Origin: Antedon mediterranea
Lineage: Eukaryota; Echinodermata; Crinoidea; Comatulida; Antedonidae
Direction: 5' to 3'
Assembly: GCF_964355755.1 (NCBI RefSeq)
Contig: NC_092672.1
Location: forward strand, 12,148,501-12,212,500
Length of the DNA stretch: 64,000 bases
Shown: piece by piece, positions 56,650-64,000 of the stretch
Position numbering within the stretch: the first letter of the stretch is position 1
Layout: the number at the start of each line of letters is the position of its first letter
Translations under genes and position numbers: made by a program
The notes under the pieces: generated by a model
What the model was told of the DNA's origin: nothing
The model's database searches: none
The model's input: the letters and a program-made list of their open reading frames with translations, nothing else

Positions 56650-57544
56650 CTGAAAAATGAATCGTAAAATTTAAGAATATAATTTCTAATATTGAAAAAT
56701 GAATAGAAAACATATATTAATTTTGTATATTATTATTATATTTTTAGTGGGCCTACCAGAAAAACGGCTTTGCTGTAGTACAGTATATCATGTCATTTAC
56801 AATAATAGTATTATATTTGTAAAAACATGGTACCAACTATTTAATGGAACCATGTAAGTATATATACATTTTTCAAGTTTGTATTTGAGCACAAAATGAT
56901 TTTAATTCTCGGTTGGAGATAAACAGTATAATTTATATTAAATCTTAAAAACGTTGTGGTTTTTAGCGAATGTGTATTGCACTTTGTTTGTAGTAATATT
57001 TTCTTAATTTACAAACGTACAGACAAGTTTTCAAAAATGCATCAAAGCAGGAATATTCGGTTGATGTTGTTAAGTATGAACTTTACGAAACACGACGGAA
57101 GCCACAGGAGCGGTGCTCATGAATAGTTTATTTATGAGCTCTAACAAAGTAAAATTCTGTCGTCTTAACCTTTTGAAGACGAAAAAGTTGCCATTTTCCC
57201 GTTTACGGAGAACGACTAGAAATAATGTGCATATAACATTAAATGTACAGTTCAAATTACACTTAAACGTGGAAATTTGAAAATTCTAAATAATCTTTGA
57301 ACTTCTAATTTAATTGTTAAATAAAAAAAATAACATTTTTATTGGGTTAAAATGTCTGTATTAAAAGCATTCTGCGCGGCGTTTGAATGCAAGGCTCAGC
57401 ATATGCTGTTCCATTAGAGCCAAGCGATTTGGAAGGGTTCACGCCACGAGAAAGGCGAGGGAGAGAGATTTTGCCGGTTGTCGTCTTTGCGCGCGCAATA
57501 AATAATAAAACGGCTACTGTAAGTTGACTGTGCTTTTAAACTTT

Positions 57545-57750
57545 AAACCTGTTTTCCTGTCGACGTTATTCGACGCTATCGTCGTTGATCGTTAACAGTT
57601 CAACGACGATCGTTTGAAAACGATGAAGTTGAAATTATGACAATAGCGAGTACCTTTTCCTGTAAATCGTTAACATTTCAATGTTTACGTAGATGATTGC
57701 CGATTGTTGTTAACGATAGCGTCGACTAACGTCGACAGGAAAGCAGGTTT
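57545..57750. mobile_element. Palindromic MITE, 206 bp
   Basis: AAACCTGTTTTCCTGTCGAC followed by GTTATTCGACGCTATCGT on the left; ACGATAGCGTCGACTAACG followed by TCGACAGGAAAGCAGGTTT on the right. The arms pair over about 38 bp, and the interior (GTTGATCGTTAACAGTTCAA) is also partly self-complementary. It lies in the leader intron of gene 1. Flanking TTTA-like words are ambiguous as target duplications. Confidence 0.55.
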
Positions 57751-57825
57751 TAGCAAACACATGATATATTTAAATAACACATTTGATCATATCAATAACA
57801 ATAAAATAAATTTAACTTAAAATAA

Positions 57826-60800
57826 ATTTAACAATTCAATATTCAATAACAATATTCAGCAATTTTAAGCTATAGATACGAAATTGCATTACAGAATATT
57901 TAGATTATTGTTTTATACCAAAATAATAATATTTGGAAGTTTGATTTCGTATTATTTACATTGTGTTTAGGTCTACTTATTTACTACATAAAAAAGTTGG
58001 TCGGAGATTTTTTGGGGGGTTTTTTCCCCTCTAAATCTCATTTCCTTGTCTCTTAAGTTATTCTGCATTTGAACTTATTTTTTGGGTTTTCATAATCTTT
58101 TTCCATCGTATTTATTTATATTTAGTTTTATTATTTACTCCTTGTGTTTTATTTGACTGCACCACAGTTTTTTGTAATTCGCTATCGTTCTAAACGGTAG
58201 TATCCTAAATGCATGCATAAATAAATAAATCAAGAGGATTCATACACATCTATTTCTGTTATATTTTTGGATCTTGTGATCTGAATGTATAGACTGATAA
58301 GACAACAGCACGGTCAGTACCAGGCACTAGTATTACGTACGGTAGTGGTATTATTATTCACGAAAAACGTGGCACAAGCATCGACATGACAGAAAACTTA
58401 ATTGTTTTATTGTATAAGTTTGAATGTTGAATGTTAGAATATGTTCCATTGTTTCCAACTGATCGAAACGTGTATTTATTAATAAACCCATGATCGGTTA
58501 TTTGATACGAATGTTATATTTGTGAAGGTACCATTCCGAATTCATTAAGTGTCAAGACAAGAAATCGGTGAGCACCATGTTGCAATAAGCAGAATTAGTT
58601 CTTTTTTCGAATTCAATATTTGGATTCAATTCTTTCGATATGTCATTGCCAGAGTGACAATTATATTTGACTACATGTCAACATTGTGCCTGTATCTGTC
58701 ACTCCGTGTGGACGATATGTATCTAGCTTACAACATTTATTTTCAAAGTTATGAGTACATCTGTGGGCAATTATAAAAGTTATTTTTTATTTCGTAAACA
58801 TTTCAAAACATTTAGGACAGCCTAAGAATTGGGCGATGATGTAATATACCCCAGTTTTCAATATGTTGCTAATCTATAGTAGATAATATGTTATGTTAAC
58901 TGTTTATTGTAATTCATCATTACATTTTCAAAACAGTAATTATAAATCACAAATTTAAAATTGTCGGTAACTAAATTATATAACCAACCGTACCAATTGC
59001 TATTTTTAATAGACTATGTCATTTACAATCAATTGTATTTGTTTTTAGAAACAATTTAAACATTATAATTTAACTCTAAACTATAACGAACATCCTGTGG
59101 AATAATTTAAAGTTCATCTACTGTAAAATTAAATATATTGTGATTTATTTATCATTATAAAATTGTTTATAAAATATATTGATTTAGTGTTTTGAGAAAT
59201 GTTTTCGTCTAACGAATCTGTAAAAATTACACGGTCCGCTAAGAGACCTTTTAGGCTTACCAATCTATAATAGAAAATGTAATTTTTATTTTACTGTCCG
59301 TTATCTGTTTATGAGAAGTTTCACCAATTAGGCCTACTTGTCTACTAAGTAATACATTGTTTTGCTCTATTTTGAATTTAGTAGGCCTATAACATTATGT
59401 TCAAAACAGGTGGAAATTCACTTTTTATATATTTTATAAACATTTAAATTACGTTTATTCATTCTTTCAAAACGTAATATATAATGTATTGATGTGTTCG
59501 TCGTCTACGCATCCTGTCTTTATCTGCTTACAAAGGAATGCAAAATGGCTACCGTATTCCTAATTTAGGTCAACATTAAGACTTGTTATCGTACATAATA
59601 GAGTGTGTAATCTTACAGTAATCTCTCATGATTATATGTTTACGGTAATACAGTATTTCAATAAAATAAATACTTACAATTCATCTTATAAGTAAATATG
59701 ATTATTCCTTATTTCAAATCCTTTATTTCTCCATAAGTTGCCGTGTATGTGTACGACTTGCACAATACCAATAACACTGACTGTGACTAGATTTGTACAG
59801 AGAATACCGAGTATATTTGTTCGCTCAAAAACATAAAAGAAATGGAAATTGGAAATGGAATGCTGAATAAACACAACAGGTAGTAGATCTGAATAACAAT
59901 ACAATCCTATAGCTAGAATTCCATTAAAACAGCCTTTGATTTTTAATTCTTACTCAATTTACTGATAAAGAGTACGTTATTATTAGCATTGGTAATAGAG
60001 TGCTTGGTTCATTTATTTTAATGGAGAAAATGATGCAAAGGTAACATTTCAAACAAGTTTGATAATATTATGACTAGGCCTGACTTAAAGAACCTTTAGA
60101 ATAATCATAATTATATTTCTATTTTAAAGTTGAGATAACTCAGTGTCAATAATCTACGTTTTTTTTTTAATACTTATAAAATCAAATTAATCCATGTTTT
60201 TAGTAAAAAGAACTTTGCGAATAAGAAAATTTTTATAGAGAAATATTTTTAAGAAAAATAATTTAATAAAAATAAAGTATATAAAAATAAGAAATCAAGT
60301 AAAGTACGACTTTAAGAGTATTTAAATGGTTATTAAAACACTTTACAAATGAATCAGTAATTAGTCATCTTGTTAACTAAGGTAACCTATTATGTATCCA
60401 ATCATGCACACATGTACCTCCCAGTCTATTCTAGTAACAAAATGTGTACATGACCTTTAAACTCTAACTGTTCTTTATGCCCTAAAACACTCAATTACAT
60501 ATGGGTCGTAACTGCATTGCATTAGCATTCGCACTTTATAGAAACAGATCACAGATCAGCAAACAGGTATTTTGTGCCAATACAAAAGGCAGCAAAACAA
60601 ATAATATAGGTGAAATCTCAGTGAATCGAAACACACTATTACTGTGGAATATATTAATTTCAACTCAATGGGTTTAACAAATGACTTAGCTGATATTGTA
60701 AAGACCAAACATATACAGGAAAAGAAACACAACTGTTTTGTATAGTTATATATAAGCACCGTTAAATTAAATGTTTGATAAATTTTCTAAGAACATCTAT

Positions 60801-61570
60801 GCCGGGATCTATGCAAAACAAAACAATTACTGTGTGTCGGGCGTTAACGTACTGTAATCGATTATCATACGTTTTATGTGTCAAGTGGTTAAAATAAGAA
60901 ATTGACATTTAGTTTAGGTTCAAGTTTAATTTTAATTTTTAAGTAAAAAGCAATTGTTCTTCAAAATGATTCTTCATTTGTTTGAAATACATACCATATA
61001 TTTTAAATATAATATAATAATAAATAGATATGTGTATATTTATTGAACATAATTTCCAGACAAATTTTAGTTAGGCCTGCATTGTTTTAAAAATGCTAAC
61101 GTTAGCTAATAGTTAGCCATAAACCTAGTAGGTGTGAGTTATGGTAAAGTTAATCTGTACATTGTAGTCACGTGTCAGAGAAAAGATGTTAGATAGAAAT
61201 GGTCCGTTAAATGGTTAAAGTTATTCTGCTCTACAATGTATACATGTAGGAATCTACTAGTATTCATATGTCTCATTTTTAAACCTGTGTCGCACTACAA
61301 TTTCTTCTAGAACCAGTAGACACGGTGCAGTGGAAGACAAAAACAATTATGAAACGTAAAAATAATGTTATGTTTGTTATTAAAATGTGGTGACAAAGGT
61401 GACAAGAATGAGGAAAAAGAGAGCTCGATATCATCATGTGCATTCTTCTTTTTAAAATTACGGTCTGTTAAAAATTTTGAATTTCATTTCAAAGAAGATT
61501 CAATTACTCATACATGTTGTGCCATTGATTCATTAATGTACGTACTGTCAGTAAGGCTGCGCTGTAATTA
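57826..61570. repeat. Duplicated upstream block, copy B (5' flank/leader region of gene 1)
   Basis: Matches 20172-23320 in order and orientation, with a ~640-bp extra segment at 57985-58635. It lies just upstream of gene 1's start exon on the minus strand and runs into the satellite array at its far end. No protein-coding gene seen; the frame at 59686-59904 is part of the candidate leader exon. Confidence 0.8.
59678..59890 (-). other. Candidate non-coding first exon of gene 1 (copy B)
   Basis: The donor GTAAGTATT follows ATAAGATGAATT at 59678 on the minus strand, exactly as in copy A at 21400. Splicing to the acceptor at 56649 would give a 3-kb leader intron. The transcription start is not visible. 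Confidence 0.3.
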
Positions 61571-64000
61571 ATTACTCATATATACATGTTGTACCATTGA
61601 TTCATTAATGTACGTACTGCTGTCAGTAAGGCTGAGCTGTAATTAATTACTCATACATCTTGTACCATTGATTCATTAATGTACGTACTGCTGTCAGTAA
61701 GGCTGAGCTGTAATTAATTACTCATACATGTTGTACCATTGATTCATTAATGTACGTACTGCTGTCAGTAAGGCTGAGCTGTAATTAATTACTCATACAT
61801 CTTGTACCATTGATTCATTAATGTACGTACTGCTGTCAGTAAGGCTGAGCTGTAATTAATTACTCATACATCTTGTACCATTGATTCATTAATGTACGTA
61901 CTGTCAGTAATGCTGAGCTGTAATTAATTACTCATACATCTTGTACCATTGATTCATTAATGTACGTACTGCTGTCAGTAAGGCTGAGCTGTAATTAATT
62001 ACTCATACATGTTGTACCATTGATTCATTAATGTACGTACGTACTTTCAGTAAGGCTGAGCTGTAATTAATTACTCGTACATCTTGTACCATTGATTCAT
62101 TAATGTACGTACTGCTGTCAGTAAGGCTGAGCTGTAATTAATTACTCATACATCTTGTACCATTGATTCATTAATGTACGTACTGCTGTCAGTGAGGCTG
62201 AGCTGTAATTAATTACTCATACATCTTGTACCATTGATTCATTAATGTACGTAGGCCCTACTGCTGTCAGTAAGGCTGAGCTGTAATTAATTACTCATAC
62301 ATCTTGTACCATTGATTCATTAATGTACGTACTGCTGTCAGTAAGGCTGAGCTGTAATTAATTACTCATACATCTTGTACCATTGATTCATTAATGTACG
62401 TACTGCTGTCAGTAAGGCTGAGCTGTAATTAATTACTCATACATGTTGTACCATTGATTCATTAATGTACGTACTGCTGTCAGTAAGGCTGAGCTGTAAT
62501 TAATTACTCATACATCTTGTACCATTGATTCATTAATGTACGTACTGCTGTCAGTAAGGCTGAGCTGTAATTAATTACTCATACATCTTGTACCATTGAT
62601 TCATTAATGTACGTACTGTCAGTAATGCTGAGCTGTAATTAATTACTCATACATCTTGTACCATTGATTCATTAATGTACGTACTGCTGTCAGTAAGGCT
62701 GAGCTGTAATTAATTACTCATACATGTTGTACCATTGATTCATTAATGTACGTACGTACTTTCAGTAAGGCTGAGCTGTAATTAATTACTCGTACATCTT
62801 GTACCATTGATTCATTAATGTACGTACTGCTGTCAGTAAGGCTGAGCTGTAATTAATTACTCATACATCTTGTACCATTGATTCATTAATGTACGTACTG
62901 CTGTCAGTGAGGCTGAGCTGTAATTAATTACTCATACATCTTGTACCATTGATTCATTAATGTACGTAGGCCCTACTGCTGTCAGTAAGGCTGAGCTGTA
63001 ATTAATTACTCATACATCTTGTACCATTGATTCATTAATGTACGTACTGCTGTCAGTAAGGCTGAGCTGTAATTAATTACTCATACATCTTGTACCATTG
63101 ATTCATTAATGTACGTACTGCTGTCAGTAAGGCTGAGCTGTACTTAAATACTCATACATCTTGTACCATTGATTCATTAATGTACGTACTGCTGTCAGTA
63201 AGGCTGCGCTGTAATTAAATACTCGTACATCTATGTACCATTGATTCATTAATGAACTTACTGCTGTCAGTAAGGCTGCGCTGTAATTAAATACTCATAC
63301 ATCTTGTACCATTGATTCATTAATGTACGTACTACTGTCAGTAAGGCTGAGCTGTAATTAATTACTCATACATCTTGTACCATTGATTCATTAATGTACG
63401 TACTACTGTCAGTAAGGCTGAGCTGTAATTAATTACTCATACATCTTGTACCATTGATTCATTAATGTACGTACTGCTGTCAGTAAGGCTGAGCTGTAAT
63501 TAATTACTCATACATCTTGTACCATTGATTCATTAATGTACGTACTGCTGTCAGTAAGGCTGAGCTGTAAAATAATTACTCATACATCTTGTACCATTGA
63601 TTCATTAATGTACGTACTGCTGTCAGTAAGGCTGCGCTGTAATTAATTACTCATACATCTTGTACCATTGATTCATTAATGTACGTACTGCTGTCAGTAA
63701 GGCTGAGTTGTAATTAATTACTCATACATCTTGTACTATTGATTCATTAATGTACGTACTGCTGTCAGTAAGGCTGAGCTGTAATTAATTACTCATACAT
63801 CTTGTACTATTGATTCATTAATGTACGTACTGCTGTCAGTAAGGCTGAGCTGTAATTAATTACTCATACATCTTGTACCATTGATTCATTAATGTACGTA
63901 CTGTCAGTAAGGCTGAGCTGTAATTAATTACTCGTACATCTTGTACCATTGATTCATTAATGTACGTACTGTCAGTAAGGCTGAGCTGTAATTAATTACT
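61502..64000. repeat. Satellite array, 71-bp monomer, about 35 copies, continues past the window
   Basis: The monomer runs ACTCATACATCTTGTACC, ATTGATTCATTAATGTACGT, ACTGCTGTCAGTAAGGCTGA, GCTGTAATTAATT (71 bp; a 68-bp form lacks one CTG). Palindromic words within it are GTACGTAC, CATTAATG and AATTAATT. Copies are mostly over 95% alike by eye. Rare variants recur 715 bp apart (TAATGCTGAG at 61909 and 62624; GTAGGCCCTAC at 62251 and 62966), so a ten-monomer higher-order unit was duplicated. One isolated monomer lies at 23249-23317. Confidence 0.95.

Noticed and set aside
59686-59904. Conserved 72-codon protein shared with 21.4-21.6 kb
   Set aside because: Differences between the two copies mostly change amino acids and the frame stops before the donor, which fits leader sequence better than coding.
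61502-64000. CRISPR-like array
   Set aside because: The units are contiguous with no unique spacers, in animal DNA; it is a satellite.

Overview
The window is animal nuclear DNA. It is strongly AT-rich, its genes are split into many short exons with GT..AG introns, and most of the rest is interspersed repeats. The recurring TAGGCCTA-type words and the mix of repeats (BEL/Pao, Helitron-like, CR1/L2-like LINE tails, tRNA-derived SINE) suggest a marine deuterostome, perhaps an echinoderm or hemichordate. That is an impression, not a proof.

One host gene dominates. It lies on the minus strand, with its start codon at 56605 and its stop at 25602. I could thread 25 coding exons in which every splice phase agrees (3882 nt, 1293 codons plus stop). 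The predicted protein has an N-terminal ankyrin stack, a Roc GTPase with all nucleotide-binding motifs and a Ser-rich insertion, a COR domain, and a C-terminal exon that looks like two death-effector-type (DED-like) bundles. It is therefore a ROCO-family protein laid out like DAPK1 without the kinase, with tandem DED-like domains in place of the Death domain. Five ankyrin exons are 35-codon, phase-0 cassettes multiplied by recent tandem duplication.

A second start of the same gene type lies at 3.1-3.46 kb on the same strand and runs off the left edge. The region upstream of the first gene (57.8-61.6 kb) has a diverged copy at 20.2-23.3 kb. The simplest reading is a head-to-tail tandem gene pair, with about 16.5 kb of transposon debris separating the second gene's start exon from its copied upstream region.

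Layout: 1-1.5 kb LTR; 3.1-3.5 kb start of gene 2; 3.5-19.7 kb repeats (Helitron copies, TTAA MITEs, a broken LINE, fold-back arrays, a hairpin-ended element); 20.2-23.3 kb duplicated upstream block; 25.6-56.6 kb gene 1; 57.8-61.6 kb upstream block; 61.5-64 kb a 71-bp satellite. Introns of gene 1 hold a hAT-like element, a hairpin-ended element, Helitrons and a decayed BEL/Pao retrotransposon (46.2-55.5 kb), itself carrying a Helitron, a SINE and a Mutator-like element. No CRISPR array, rRNA gene or convincing stand-alone tRNA gene was seen.
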